NCBI RefSeq assembly: GCF_004053875.1
Contig: NZ_SBIP01000002.1
Coordinates: 496,001 to 560,000 of the forward strand
Source of the DNA: Neorhizobium lilium
Lineage (GTDB): Bacteria > Pseudomonadota > Alphaproteobacteria > Rhizobiales > Rhizobiaceae
Length of the DNA: 64,000 bases
Reading direction: 5' to 3'
Part shown: positions 36,472 to 45,903 of the stretch, piece after piece
Numbering within the stretch: the stretch's first letter is position 1
How the letters are laid out: each line of letters begins with the position of its first letter
Notes under the pieces: generated by a model
Told to the model about the DNA's origin: nothing
Databases searched by the model: none
Seen by the model: only the letters and a program-made list of their open reading frames with translations
Translations under genes and position numbers: made by a program

Positions 36472-38148
36472 TCAAAATAAACCTTCGATCAAACCTTCCT
36501 CGTTGAGAAATATCCGCTCGGCGGAAGGCACGCGCGGCAGGCCCGGCATGGTCATGATATCGCCGGTGATCGCGACCACGAAGCCGGCCCCCGCTGAAAG
36601 CCGAACTTCGCGAACATGCACCACATGCCCTTCCGGTGCGCCCAGAAGCGTCGGATTGGTGGAAAAGGAATATTGCGTCTTCGCGATGCAGACAGGCAGA
36701 TCACCGTAGCCCTGTTCCTCCCAGGCCTTCAACTGATCGCGCACCGTCCGATCGGCGGTGACCTCCGCCGCGTGATAGATCTTGGTGGCGACCGTCTCGA
36801 TCTTCTCGAGCAGTGGCATCGCGTCCGGGTACAGCGGCTGAAAATCAGCCTGCCCGCCTTCGGCGAGTTCGACCACTTTGTATGCCAGATCCTCTATGCC
36901 GGCCGAGCCTTCCGCCCAATGGCGGCAGAGGATCGCTTCCGCACCATGCCGCGACACGTATTCCTTGACCGCCGCCACTTCCGCATCCGTGTCGGAGGTA
37001 AAGTGGTTGATTGCCACCACCACCGGCACGCCGAACTTGCGGACATTGGCAATGTGACGGCCAAGATTGGCGCAACCGCGGACAAGAGCATCTACATTTT
37101 CCGCCGAAAGCTCGTCCTTCTTCACGCCGCCATTCATCTTCAGCGCCCGCACCGTCGCGACGATGACCGCCGCGTCGGGCCTCAACCCAGCCTTGCGGCA
37201 TTTGATGTCGAAGAACTTCTCGGCCCCCAGATCGGCACCGAAGCCCGCCTCGGTCACCACATAGTCGCCCAGCTTCAGCGCCGCCTTGGTGGCGATCACC
37301 GAATTGCAGCCATGGGCGATATTGGCGAAGGGACCGCCATGCACAAGCGCCGGATTGTTTTCGAGCGTCTGGACCAGATTGGGCTGCATGGCGTCCTTCA
37401 AGAGCACTGCCATGGCGCGGTCAGCCTTCAGGTCCCGCGCAAAGACAGGCGAGCGGTCGAAGCGGTAGGCGACGACGATGTCGCCGAGCCGTTTTTCGAG
37501 GTCAGCCAGATCCTGCGCCAGACACAGGATCGCCATGACCTCCGAGGCGACGGTAATGTCGAACCCGCTCTCGCGTGGAAACCCGTTGGAGACGCCGCCG
37601 AGTGAAATGACCGCCTGACGCAGCGCCCTGTCGTTCATGTCCATCACCCGCCGCCAGCTGATGCGGCGCGTATCGATGTCCAGTTCGTTACCCCAGTAGA
37701 TGTGGTTGTCGATCATCGCTGAGAGCAGATTATGCGCCGAGGTGATCGCGTGGAAATCGCCGGTGAAATGCAGGTTGATGTCCTCCATGGGCACCACCTG
37801 CGCATAGCCGCCGCCGGCCGCCCCGCCCTTGACCCCGAAACATGGACCGAGCGAAGGCTCTCGCACGCAGATCACGGCTTGCTTGCCAATGCGGTTCAGC
37901 CCGTCGCCGAGCCCGACCGTCGTTGTCGTCTTCCCTTCACCCGCAGGCGTTGGGTTGATTGCCGTCACCAGGATCAGCTTCCCGTCCTTGCGATCGGACA
38001 GGGAGTGAATGAAATCGGCGCCGATCTTTGCCTTGTCATGACCATAGGGCGCCAGCGCCTCGGCCGGGATGCCGAGCTTCGCGCCGATCTCCAGGATCGG
38101 CTTCTTGGAGGCAGCGCGCGCGATCTCGATATCCGATTTGAAAGCCAT
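36472..38148 (-). CDS. fhs: Formate-tetrahydrofolate ligase
   Basis: Fhs makes 10-formyl-tetrahydrofolate from formate, THF and ATP, feeding one-carbon metabolism. The 558-residue length matches. The nucleotide-binding loop [18 protein letters not shown] is near residues 62-80, and the substrate regions [22 protein letters not shown] and [10 protein letters not shown] are intact. ATG 38148 has AGAGGG before it; the upstream in-frame start at 38175 is less likely. The convergent-free left end and divergent right side suggest a single-gene transcript. Confidence 0.95.
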   Translation of the reverse strand: MAFKSDIEIARAASKKPILEIGAKLGIPAEALAPYGHDKAKIGADFIHSLSDRKDGKLILVTAINPTPAGEGKTTTTVGLGDGLNRIGKQAVICVREPSLGPCFGVKGGAAGGGYAQVVPMEDINLHFTGDFHAITSAHNLLSAMIDNHIYWGNELDIDTRRISWRRVMDMNDRALRQAVISLGGVSNGFPRESGFDITVASEVMAILCLAQDLADLEKRLGDIVVAYRFDRSPVFARDLKADRAMAVLLKDAMQPNLVQTLENNPALVHGGPFANIAHGCNSVIATKAALKLGDYVVTEAGFGADLGAEKFFDIKCRKAGLRPDAAVIVATVRALKMNGGVKKDELSAENVDALVRGCANLGRHIANVRKFGVPVVVAINHFTSDTDAEVAAVKEYVSRHGAEAILCRHWAEGSAGIEDLAYKVVELAEGGQADFQPLYPDAMPLLEKIETVATKIYHAAEVTADRTVRDQLKAWEEQGYGDLPVCIAKTQYSFSTNPTLLGAPEGHVVHVREVRLSAGAGFVVAITGDIMTMPGLPRVPSAERIFLNEEGLIEGLF

Positions 38149-38242
38149 CTTGTCCCTCTGCCAATCCTTCGCCACCTGCAGGTGGCCGAGCCATGGATAG
38201 CGAACCCCGGCTCACGTGGGAATAGGTCCGAAAGTGAAGACG

Positions 38243-38267
38243 CTCATTCGTCCGACGGACGAATGAG
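38243..38267. repeat. 11-bp inverted repeat between fhs and the TonB receptor
   Basis: CTCATTCGTCC (38243-38253) and GGACGAATGAG (38257-38267) are exact complements with a three-base spacer. It is 95 bp upstream of fhs and about 207 bp upstream of the TonB receptor, in the gene-free stretch 38149-38473. It has the size of a dimeric repressor operator; as RNA the three-base loop would give a tight hairpin. Confidence 0.6.
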
Positions 38268-38473
38268 ACGTGAGGCCTCGGATGCGCAATTACCACGCAA
38301 TTAAAAACATGACCAAGAAGCCCAACTTTAAACTTGACTCAAAATGTGGAGATTTAATAAGTCTGCAGCCGGGGCTTCCGCGGTGGCGGAAATCAACACT
38401 GTCAATCGGTTCCACGTGCGCCCGGACATCGCGGCGCGCGAGGTTTCTGCATGTCTTTTTTCAGGGGGTAATT

Positions 38474-40765
38474 ATGGCTACGCGTTCGCCACGACACCGT
38501 TATTTAGCTGCCGGCACAGCCTTCATTCTTGGCTGGGGACTGGCGCTTCCGACCCAGGCGCAGGATGCGGCCAAAGCCGAAGATTCCGCCGCCGTGTCGA
38601 CGGAACTAAAACCAATCGTGCTGCGCGACAAGAAGACGGGTCGGGTGATCGATTCGCCCCTGACGGAGACCACGGAACGCACCGTCCTCCAGCAGCGCAT
38701 GGTCACCGATTTCCGCGATTTTGCGCGCCGGGTGGATGCGGGCGTCAACTTCAACAGCAATAGCAAGAGCATCAATATCCGCGGCCTGCAGGACGAGCGC
38801 GTGCTGACGACCATCGACGGCATTCGCATCCCCTGGCTGATCGACCCGCGCCAGAGTGCCAAGGGTGGCGCCAACTCCTTCGACTTCGAGAGCCTGTCTT
38901 CGATGGATATCACGAAGGGCGCAGATTCCAGCCGCGTCGGCTCCGGCGCGCTCGGTGGCGCCGTTCAGCTCTACACGCTCAACCCGGAAGACATCGTGCC
39001 TGAGGGCAAGAGCTTCGGCGCGCTCACCAAAACGACCTATGACAGCACCGACAACAGCGTCGGCAGCAATGCGGCCATCGCCGGGCATGTGGACGATACC
39101 TGGCTATTGGTCCAGGGTGGCTACAAGCGCGGCCACGAGACCGACAACCAGGGCGATATCGACAGTTACGGCGCCAGCCGCACCGAAGCCAACCCGATGG
39201 ATTACAACCAGAAAAACCTGCTGGTGAAGTTCCACCAGTATCTGGAGGGCGGTCATCGGCTCGGCCTCACCGGCGAATTCTTCAACCGCGACGACGATAC
39301 CGACAACAGGCGCGGCAGCACGTCCAGCTATGTGCCGGGCAGCCTGAAGTCAGGCGAGGAGACAGACCGCAAGCGCATCTCCGCCTCCTATGACTTCGTC
39401 TCTCCCGACAATACGGATTGGCTCGACCAGGCCAACCTCACCGCCTACTGGCAGCGTCAGAGGCTCAACAACACGACGGACGGCATCCGCATTCCAAGCG
39501 CGCTGGGCGGCACCCCAGCCGGCGCGGCAAATTATTACGGCTTCCCATTCGGGCCCTACAAGCGCGACAACATGATCGAGCAATCGACTTACGGCCTGAC
39601 GGGCAGCGCAGCCAAGGAAACGGAATTCGGCGGCCTGAAGCACAGCTTCCGCTTCGGCGGCGAACTCTCCTGGCAGGATATTCACCAGTATTCCTCAGGC
39701 GTAGACAATTGCCCCGACGTGGATTGGACCACCATCCCGCAGCCGTTCGGTCCTCAGTCATGCCGGCTGCTGCATTCCAACTCCTCCGACATGCCCGACG
39801 TGAACGGCGTCACTTTCGGCATGTATGCGGAAGACGACATCAAGTTCTTCGAGGATCGTCTGACGGTGACGCCAGGCCTTCGTTTCGACTGGTACAGCTA
39901 CGACCCGAAATCCACCGCAGCCTTCGAGGGCAGCCCCAATTTCGATCCGGCTTATCTGCAATCGAACGACGATTTCGGCATTTCGCCCAAGCTTCGCATT
40001 GGCTGGAAAGCCACGCAGGAACTCGAGCTCTACGCGCAATATGCGCGTGGCTTCCGGGCACCGACGGCGACCGAGCTCTACCAGAACTACGGTGCGCCAG
40101 GCTCCTACGCCACGATCGGCAACCCGCAGCTGGAAACGGAAACCAGCAACGGCTTCGAGATCGGCGCCAAATATGACGCGACCGACTATTCGCTGAAGGC
40201 AAGCGTCTTCAACAACTACTACCGCAACTTCATCGATACGGTGACGATCGCTCCTCCGGGTGGGGAATATCCGGTCGGCGGCATCACCGGCTACGACAAT
40301 CTCAACCACGTCCGCATCTATGGCGTGGAACTCGGCGGCGAATGGCGCTTCGATCCGAACTGGCGCACATGGGGCTCATTTGCCTGGACCCATGGCAGGG
40401 ATACCGACAGCAACGAATATCTGAACTCGGTTGCGCCCTTGAGAGCCATTGTCGGCCTCGGCTACTCCGCCGAAACTTGGGGCTCCGACGTCTCCCTGAC
40501 CCTTGCTTCCGCCCGCAACAAGGTCAGCGGCACCGGCTTCAAGGCGCCGGGCTACGGCCTTGTCGATGCCACCATCTGGTGGGCGCCGACAAAGATCGGG
40601 GAAATGGACGTGTCCGGACTGAAGGTACAGGCAGGCGTCTTCAACATCTTCGACAAGAAGTATTGGGATGCCGTCGGCGTCCCGGATGGAACCACTGTCG
40701 CTGCAAGGGACTACTTCAGCGAGCCTGGCCGCAGCTTCAAGGTATCGATCACCAAACAGTTCTGA
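38474..40765 (+). CDS. TonB-dependent outer-membrane heme/hemoglobin receptor
   Basis: A 763-residue beta-barrel receptor. A signal peptide (residues 1-32, ending TQAQ) is followed by a plug domain with SKSINIRGLQDERVLTTIDGIR. In the barrel, ARGFRAPTATELYQNYG contains a FRAP box, and NPQLETETSNGFEIG corresponds to the NPNL box. Both are typical of heme receptors of the ShmR/HmuR type. The C-terminal residue is Phe, as usual for barrels. It has a CAGGGGG site and could be under iron-responsive control; I see no clear iron box. Other heme-uptake genes are not adjacent. Confidence 0.88.
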   Translation: MATRSPRHRYLAAGTAFILGWGLALPTQAQDAAKAEDSAAVSTELKPIVLRDKKTGRVIDSPLTETTERTVLQQRMVTDFRDFARRVDAGVNFNSNSKSINIRGLQDERVLTTIDGIRIPWLIDPRQSAKGGANSFDFESLSSMDITKGADSSRVGSGALGGAVQLYTLNPEDIVPEGKSFGALTKTTYDSTDNSVGSNAAIAGHVDDTWLLVQGGYKRGHETDNQGDIDSYGASRTEANPMDYNQKNLLVKFHQYLEGGHRLGLTGEFFNRDDDTDNRRGSTSSYVPGSLKSGEETDRKRISASYDFVSPDNTDWLDQANLTAYWQRQRLNNTTDGIRIPSALGGTPAGAANYYGFPFGPYKRDNMIEQSTYGLTGSAAKETEFGGLKHSFRFGGELSWQDIHQYSSGVDNCPDVDWTTIPQPFGPQSCRLLHSNSSDMPDVNGVTFGMYAEDDIKFFEDRLTVTPGLRFDWYSYDPKSTAAFEGSPNFDPAYLQSNDDFGISPKLRIGWKATQELELYAQYARGFRAPTATELYQNYGAPGSYATIGNPQLETETSNGFEIGAKYDATDYSLKASVFNNYYRNFIDTVTIAPPGGEYPVGGITGYDNLNHVRIYGVELGGEWRFDPNWRTWGSFAWTHGRDTDSNEYLNSVAPLRAIVGLGYSAETWGSDVSLTLASARNKVSGTGFKAPGYGLVDATIWWAPTKIGEMDVSGLKVQAGVFNIFDKKYWDAVGVPDGTTVAARDYFSEPGRSFKVSITKQF

Positions 40766-40784
40766 GGACATTGTAAACATGACA

Positions 40785-40814
40785 AAAACGCCGCGGGCTT
40801 GCCCGCGGCGTTTC
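40785..40814. terminator. Terminator after the TonB receptor
   Basis: AACGCCGCGGGC (40787-40798) and its exact complement at 40801-40812 form a tight 12-bp stem with a two-base gap, so the real loop is a few bases wider. It lies 20 bases past the receptor stop. A short T-run follows. Confidence 0.85.
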
Positions 40815-40817
40815 AGC

Positions 40818-40847
40818 ATATTCGTATGCTTGATATTCGTATGCTTG
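40818..40847. repeat. Tandem 15-bp direct repeat
   Basis: ATATTCGTATGCTTG occurs twice without spacer (40818-40832 and 40833-40847). The gene-free stretch 40766-41068 otherwise has a terminator and no visible gene. It may be a replication-slippage duplication or a regulator site. Confidence 0.7.
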
Positions 40848-41068
40848 GGATCGATCGACCGGCCCCGGTTGAACAAGGGCGAGGACAAGATCCGATTCGG
40901 ATGCTCGCTCGGCCAAAGCGTCTCTCTCCGACTATTCGACGTCACAATCCGATATTAGATCGGGATAGTTGGTTGCAAGCGGTTCCATACCATAAATTCC
41001 ACTAGTATTTCAGGACCGTTCCTTTAAACCTTGCCCGCATCTTAATCAGAGAAAATTTTGCCTCAGAT

Positions 41069-41791
41069 ATGATCATGCTGGAGCGGCAGTCTATTCTTAG
41101 CAGTGAAATTTCCGCTGCAGAGTCGCGGCTTGAGATTACTCAAGCTCTTGCACGTATTACCCATGAATTCGGTTTCCGCCATTTCATGCTGGTCGCAGTG
41201 CCTCAAATCGAGGAAGTTCTGCTGGAGCGGGTCCTCCTGGAGAGCAATCTGCCAAAGGACTATATTCGCGAGTATGACCGGCAACGGCTTCTGCGCAAAT
41301 GTCCCGTCGACTCAACCCTGGCGCATATTGCTCCTCCCCTGTGCTGGACGCTCGATGACAGCATCCAGCCCCATGACATGACTTTCACGCCGGAACTCGT
41401 GAACCTTCAGCGCAAATATGAGATGATCACCAGCGTCGCCATGGCGCTCCACTCGGTGGATGGCAGTGGATTTCGTTTGCACCTCGACGGTAGCCGTCCA
41501 CGGCTGACGCAGGTGGAACTCAACGAGATCGGCATGATCCTGCTTCACGTTTTCGGAGTGTTCGACCGGATCCGCCGGGCCGAGTCGAGAGCCGCCAGCC
41601 TGCTGACATTGCGCGAACTCGAGGTACTAAGGTGGACGTCGCAGGGCAAGACCTCTGTCGAGATCGGAAAGATCCTGTCCCTGTCGGACCACACGATCAA
41701 CGCCTACATGAACAATGCCATCAAGAAGCTCGATTGCGCGAACCGCACCCAGCTGGTCGCCAAGGCCTTGAGACTAAAGCTCATCGCATAA
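41069..41791 (+). CDS. LuxR-type regulator with autoinducer-binding domain
   Basis: A 240-residue LuxR family regulator. The N-terminal 165 residues look like an autoinducer-binding domain. The C-terminal helix-turn-helix is LTLRELEVLRWTSQGKTSVEIGKILSLSDHTINAYMNNAIKKLDCANRTQLVAKAL (about residues 175-235). No luxI synthase gene lies in the window, so it is a LuxR solo. It may sense an acyl-homoserine lactone or another ligand. An in-frame ATG at 41075 is an alternative start. Confidence 0.85.
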   Translation: MIMLERQSILSSEISAAESRLEITQALARITHEFGFRHFMLVAVPQIEEVLLERVLLESNLPKDYIREYDRQRLLRKCPVDSTLAHIAPPLCWTLDDSIQPHDMTFTPELVNLQRKYEMITSVAMALHSVDGSGFRLHLDGSRPRLTQVELNEIGMILLHVFGVFDRIRRAESRAASLLTLRELEVLRWTSQGKTSVEIGKILSLSDHTINAYMNNAIKKLDCANRTQLVAKALRLKLIA

Positions 41792-41811
41792 TCCGATATG
41801 CCCGAGACGAT

Positions 41812-42987
41812 CTAGCGGTCGAGCACCGCGCGCACTTCCACCAGGTTCGAACGCACCCGCAGAATATAGAAGCCCATGACGGCGAGATGGGTCGGCATGA
41901 TCCAGCCATCTTCGCGGCCGTTCGAAATAATTGCCGGCTGGATGCGCAGCGCCGACTTCAGCTGCGCCAGCGTTTCCATCCACAGCGGCCCGAGGTTCCG
42001 CTCGCGAATGACCTGTGAGAAGTCAGCGCCGGCGGCGGCAAGTATTCCGTAATAGCCGTAGAGCTGGCCATAGGCGAACCAGAAGCGGTCGTCTGCGCGC
42101 GTGTCGAACCAGCCGCCATTGAAGTTTTCCGACCGCTCCTTGAGGATCGCCGAGGTGCCGCCGAGATCGTTGGCGATGCGGTCGATGAACTGCACCAGGT
42201 TATCCGCCCGGCTGTCGAACACTGCGCCGCAGGCGGTCAGCTCAGTATTGAACGTCCGCAGATTGTTGATGGCCGAGCGGTAATAGCTGGGTGTCGGAGT
42301 TTTCGGCCCGAAGGGGCTTAAGCCGAAATACCAGGAGTATTCATCGAACTGCAGATTGCTGCGGGCGATCTGGAGATTGTTGTTGATGCCGGACGTGCCC
42401 CTCATCCTCGCCAGCGTATCGACCAGTTCGACAGAAGTGCGTCGGACCGCCTGGTTGACCCCGCGCTGGAAGGAGGCCTTGTTGTCCAGAAACGGCGTGC
42501 TGTCCCAATCCATCCCGAACAGACCCAGCCTGTAGAGCAGCATGGACGAAATCCAGGCGTTCTGGTTGACGTTCATATCGGTGAGATCGGCAGCCACATC
42601 GACGATCGCGGAAGACTGGCACTGCTTGGCCGCGGGCGCCTGGGAGGCTTGGGTCGTCTGAGGTGCGGCGATGGTAGCATTCGCACTGGCGGGCGCGATT
42701 GCCGGCAGTTCCTGCCCAGCTGGCACTACCCGTTCCGACCAGCGGTAGCGATCCACGTAATTGGGGTCGAAGTCCTTCCAGACCTGCGTCTGCCATAGGA
42801 AATAGCCGTAGAGGCCGGCAAACAGCACAAGCAGAGCCAGCACCGGTCCCTTCACCATCCAGTGCCGGCCTCGATACCAGCCATGCGCCGCCATGAACGG
42901 CCAGACCAGCCAGGCGATAAGAAGGCCGACCCCTCTGCCGGCCATCTGGCCCATCCGCTGGAAAAAGGCGGTCATGCGGTCGAGCAT
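41812..42987 (-). CDS. DUF2333 family membrane protein
   Basis: A 391-residue protein of the DUF2333 family. The N-terminus has hydrophobic segments (VGLLIAWLVWPFMAAHGW and GPVLALLVLFAGLYGYFLWQ). The rest is a periplasmic domain with conserved NAWISSMLLYRLGLFGMDWDSTPFLDNKASFQRG. ATG 42987 has an AGGAGA site. Function is unknown. It may be linked to the next upstream gene, 101 bases away on the same strand. Confidence 0.83.
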   Translation of the reverse strand: MLDRMTAFFQRMGQMAGRGVGLLIAWLVWPFMAAHGWYRGRHWMVKGPVLALLVLFAGLYGYFLWQTQVWKDFDPNYVDRYRWSERVVPAGQELPAIAPASANATIAAPQTTQASQAPAAKQCQSSAIVDVAADLTDMNVNQNAWISSMLLYRLGLFGMDWDSTPFLDNKASFQRGVNQAVRRTSVELVDTLARMRGTSGINNNLQIARSNLQFDEYSWYFGLSPFGPKTPTPSYYRSAINNLRTFNTELTACGAVFDSRADNLVQFIDRIANDLGGTSAILKERSENFNGGWFDTRADDRFWFAYGQLYGYYGILAAAGADFSQVIRERNLGPLWMETLAQLKSALRIQPAIISNGREDGWIMPTHLAVMGFYILRVRSNLVEVRAVLDR

Positions 42988-43088
42988 TGCAGTCTCCTGT
43001 GAAGCGCTGGCATCCGAGCCACACAGATATGTGCTGGCTCGGCATTCCACAACAGCGCCCGCGTCCGCCGATCCCGCGGAACACTCGG

Positions 43089-44027
43089 TCAGCCGGAATT
43101 GCCGGACGAAACTGGCGAGCCCGATGCAGTTTCGGAGCCTGACCGCGCCGGTGCATGCGCTGGAAACTTCAGGAAGAAACCGGCATCGGCCTTCTCCCGC
43201 AGCCGGTCCAGATCAAGCCCGATCAGCCGTCCGCTGCGGAACCGTTCATGAGCCTCGCGAAGATGCGGCAGGCGCGCAAGATCGGCCTCCGCCGCCGGAC
43301 CCTGCGCTCCGAGATCGGCCAGCACCCGGTAGAGGATCAGAATTTCCTCCGTCTCCACCGCGAGTTTATGCAGGAGGACGTTGCAGCTCGCCACGCGGTC
43401 GTTCAAAGCCGTCGCCAGGGTTCCGAACAGGCGCAGAGTGTCCTCCACCAAGCCGACCGCCTCCGCGCGTGCTGCGGCGCCCGGCTCCATCTCCAACTGC
43501 TGCAGCATATCTGCCCGCTGCTGAGCCAATTGCACCAGATCCGACTCGCAGCCATGCCGCTCCTCCAGAAGATGCTGCCTTTCCGCCGACAGGAGACCGT
43601 AGAGCGCATCCGCCTGCCGCATCATAGCGCCTAAGCGATCGAAGCTGTCGAGCCTTAACCAACGGCGCACGGTACGCTTTCGCATGGCCGCTCTGGAGAA
43701 ACGACCGAGCAGGCGCTCCATGCCGGTTGGCTGGTCGCGCCGGTCGAAAGCAAGCTTATGACGGGCCGCTGCCTCGCCAAGCATGGCGACCTCTGCTGCA
43801 AGCGCCCCTTCCGTGTTCCGCCATCGGCCCGCATCATCGCGCTGGCGTTGCTCTTCTGCCGCCAGAACCTCGTCCTCCGGCAGGCGCCGCTGCTGGACCG
43901 CCTGCGACAGCACGCTGCGAGACGCTTCGACGGAAGCCCGCATGGCGGTCAAATGCCTCCCGATCTCCGCGAGTTTCTGGTTGAAGCCCGGTTCCGCCAC
44001 GCACATTCCCTCCGCCGCTGCGGTCAA
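43089..44027 (-). CDS. Coiled-coil protein upstream of DUF2333
   Basis: A soluble, helix-rich protein of up to 312 residues. Residues 15-230 are mostly heptad-like coiled coil (LTAMRASVEASRSVLSQAVQQ and DLVQLAQQRADMLQQLEMEPG). I see no membrane segment. The location directly upstream of DUF2333 on the same strand suggests a joint role; from memory such pairs are known in other proteobacteria (perhaps DUF6384), but the domain name is uncertain. The start may be 44006 rather than 44027. Confidence 0.7.
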   Translation of the reverse strand: MTAAAEGMCVAEPGFNQKLAEIGRHLTAMRASVEASRSVLSQAVQQRRLPEDEVLAAEEQRQRDDAGRWRNTEGALAAEVAMLGEAAARHKLAFDRRDQPTGMERLLGRFSRAAMRKRTVRRWLRLDSFDRLGAMMRQADALYGLLSAERQHLLEERHGCESDLVQLAQQRADMLQQLEMEPGAAARAEAVGLVEDTLRLFGTLATALNDRVASCNVLLHKLAVETEEILILYRVLADLGAQGPAAEADLARLPHLREAHERFRSGRLIGLDLDRLREKADAGFFLKFPAHAPARSGSETASGSPVSSGNSG

Positions 44028-44057
44028 GATAGCGTGAGCAGCGAATTTCGCCAGCGG

Positions 44058-44675
44058 CTATGGTTGGTCACCCTCGTATGCGGTGATTGGCACCGCCTCA
44101 CAGGACATCTGCGCTTCCCAGTGGCGCCGGCAAAGCGAGACATATTTCTCGTTTCCGCCTACTTCCACCTGCGCCCCTTCGCGAACCAACCTGCCCTCCA
44201 GGTCGAGACGCACGACCATGGTTGCTTTGCGGCCGCAAAAGCAGATGGTTCGTACTTCGCGCAACTCGTCGGCGATCGCCAGAAGCTCCAGCGAACCCGG
44301 AAACAGCTTGCCCTGGAAGTCCGTCCGCAACCCATAGGCCATGACAGGGATGCCCAGCCGATCCGACACCCGCGCCAACTGCCACACCTGCTCCGCCGAC
44401 AGGAACTGTGCCTCATCCACGAAAACGCAGGCGATCGGCTCCTGCGTACACAAACCGCTGATCGTCTCGAGCAGGTCATCCGCAGCGCTGAAGGGAATGG
44501 CGTCGGACGACAATCCGATGCGCGACGACACCCGCCCCTTGCCGGCACGATCGTCCAGACCGGCAGTGAATATCACTGTACGCATGCCGCGCTCCCGGTA
44601 ATTGTAGGAGGCCTGCAGGAGCATGGTGGACTTGCCGGCATTCATTGTCGCGTAGTGGAAATAGAGCTTGGCCAT
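44058..44675 (-). CDS. tdk: Thymidine kinase
   Basis: A 205-residue type II thymidine kinase, salvaging thymidine to dTMP. The P-loop is MNAGKSTMLLQ at residues 11-21, and the DEAQFL motif is intact. Zinc-binding cysteines are in CFCGRK and near LCRRHW. The lasso-domain substrate region lies around VSLCRRHWEAQ. ATG 44675 was chosen as the start of the first strand. The gene follows the coiled-coil gene's 5' end by 30 bases on the same strand. Confidence 0.94.
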   Translation of the reverse strand: MAKLYFHYATMNAGKSTMLLQASYNYRERGMRTVIFTAGLDDRAGKGRVSSRIGLSSDAIPFSAADDLLETISGLCTQEPIACVFVDEAQFLSAEQVWQLARVSDRLGIPVMAYGLRTDFQGKLFPGSLELLAIADELREVRTICFCGRKATMVVRLDLEGRLVREGAQVEVGGNEKYVSLCRRHWEAQMSCEAVPITAYEGDQP

Positions 44676-44864
44676 GAGCGTCTTTTGATGCGCATTGCGA
44701 TCCAAGGGAAGCATCTGGGCTGCGATAACCACAAAAAACTCGGGGCACCATCATGCCGCGGAACACGATGTCGCAAATACCCCTCTTCAAAGGGTGCAAT
44801 GCGCACGCTTGCCTGTTGAAGAGAGTTATTGATAATGGCGGGAACATAAAAACGGGAGCACATC

Positions 44865-45818
44865 ATGCGCATCACCTCTCCGCTGAAGACGACCCTCGCC
44901 TTTGCCGCCTCTCTTCTCGTCCTTGCGGGGACGGCTGCGGCCGCCGAGCCTGAAAGCTGCGGCAAGGTCCGGTTCTCCGACGTCGGCTGGACTGACATCA
45001 CGGCCACCACCGCCACAGCCTCCGTGCTCCTGAAGGCGCTCGGCTACGAGACCGACATCAAGGTCCTGTCCGTGCCGGTCACCTACTCTTCGCTCAAGAA
45101 CAAGGATATCGACGTCTTCCTCGGCAACTGGATGCCGACGCAGGAAGCCGATGTTCGCCCCTTCCTGACCGACAAGAGCGTCGAATCCTTCGGCCCCAAC
45201 CTGGTCGGCGCCAAGTACACGCTCGCAACCAATGCCAAGGGTGCGGAACTCGGCATCAAGGATTTCAAGGATATCGCCGCCAAGAAGGATGCGCTGGAGG
45301 GCAAGATTTACGGCATCGAGCCCGGCAATGACGGCAACCGCCTTATCCTCGGCATGATCGAAAAGAACAGCTTCGGCCTCAAGGGCTTCGAAGTGGTCGA
45401 ATCCTCCGAACAGGGCATGCTGGCCCAGGTCGCCCGCGCCGAAAAGGCCGGCCAGCCGGTAATCTTCCTCGGTTGGGAGCCTCATCCGATGAACAGCAAT
45501 TTCAAGCTCACCTACCTGACCGGCGGCGACGATGTCTTCGGCCCCAATTTCGGCGGCGCCGAAGTCTTTACCAATATCCGCGCCGGCTATGCGCAGGAAT
45601 GCACGAATGTTGGCACCTTCATCAAGAACCTGAAGTTCGCTCTTCCCATGGAAAATCAGATCATGGGCAGCATTCTGAACGATGGCGACGAGCCGGAAGC
45701 GGCAGCCACCAAATGGCTGAAAGCGAATGGTTCGGCCGTTGAGCCGTGGCTGGCCAATGTCACGACCAAGGACGGCAAGCCCGGTGCTGCAGCCGTCAAG
45801 GCCAAGCTCGGCCTGTAA
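44865..45818 (+). CDS. choX: Choline ABC transporter substrate-binding protein
   Basis: ChoX binds choline in the periplasm for import. Residues 1-27 are a signal peptide (LAFAASLLVLAGTAAAAE). The mature protein has the FSDVGWTDITATTATA and VFLGNWMPTQEADV stretches, whose aromatic residues form the quaternary-amine cage. It begins a three-gene operon with choW and choV. Choline import feeds osmoprotectant betaine synthesis and carbon use in rhizobia. Confidence 0.93.
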   Translation: MRITSPLKTTLAFAASLLVLAGTAAAAEPESCGKVRFSDVGWTDITATTATASVLLKALGYETDIKVLSVPVTYSSLKNKDIDVFLGNWMPTQEADVRPFLTDKSVESFGPNLVGAKYTLATNAKGAELGIKDFKDIAAKKDALEGKIYGIEPGNDGNRLILGMIEKNSFGLKGFEVVESSEQGMLAQVARAEKAGQPVIFLGWEPHPMNSNFKLTYLTGGDDVFGPNFGGAEVFTNIRAGYAQECTNVGTFIKNLKFALPMENQIMGSILNDGDEPEAAATKWLKANGSAVEPWLANVTTKDGKPGAAAVKAKLGL

Positions 45819-45903
45819 GATCACGTTTGTCATGGCGAAGGGCCGGCATCCGGCCCTTCCGCTTCCCGGCTGAGATTTTACTCCGACAAGGCAGGCAAGA
45901 GAC

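Noticed and set aside
38149..38473. Iron-responsive (TGA-N9-TCA) box before the TonB receptor
   Set aside because: I looked for it by eye and found no good match; a motif scan would be needed.
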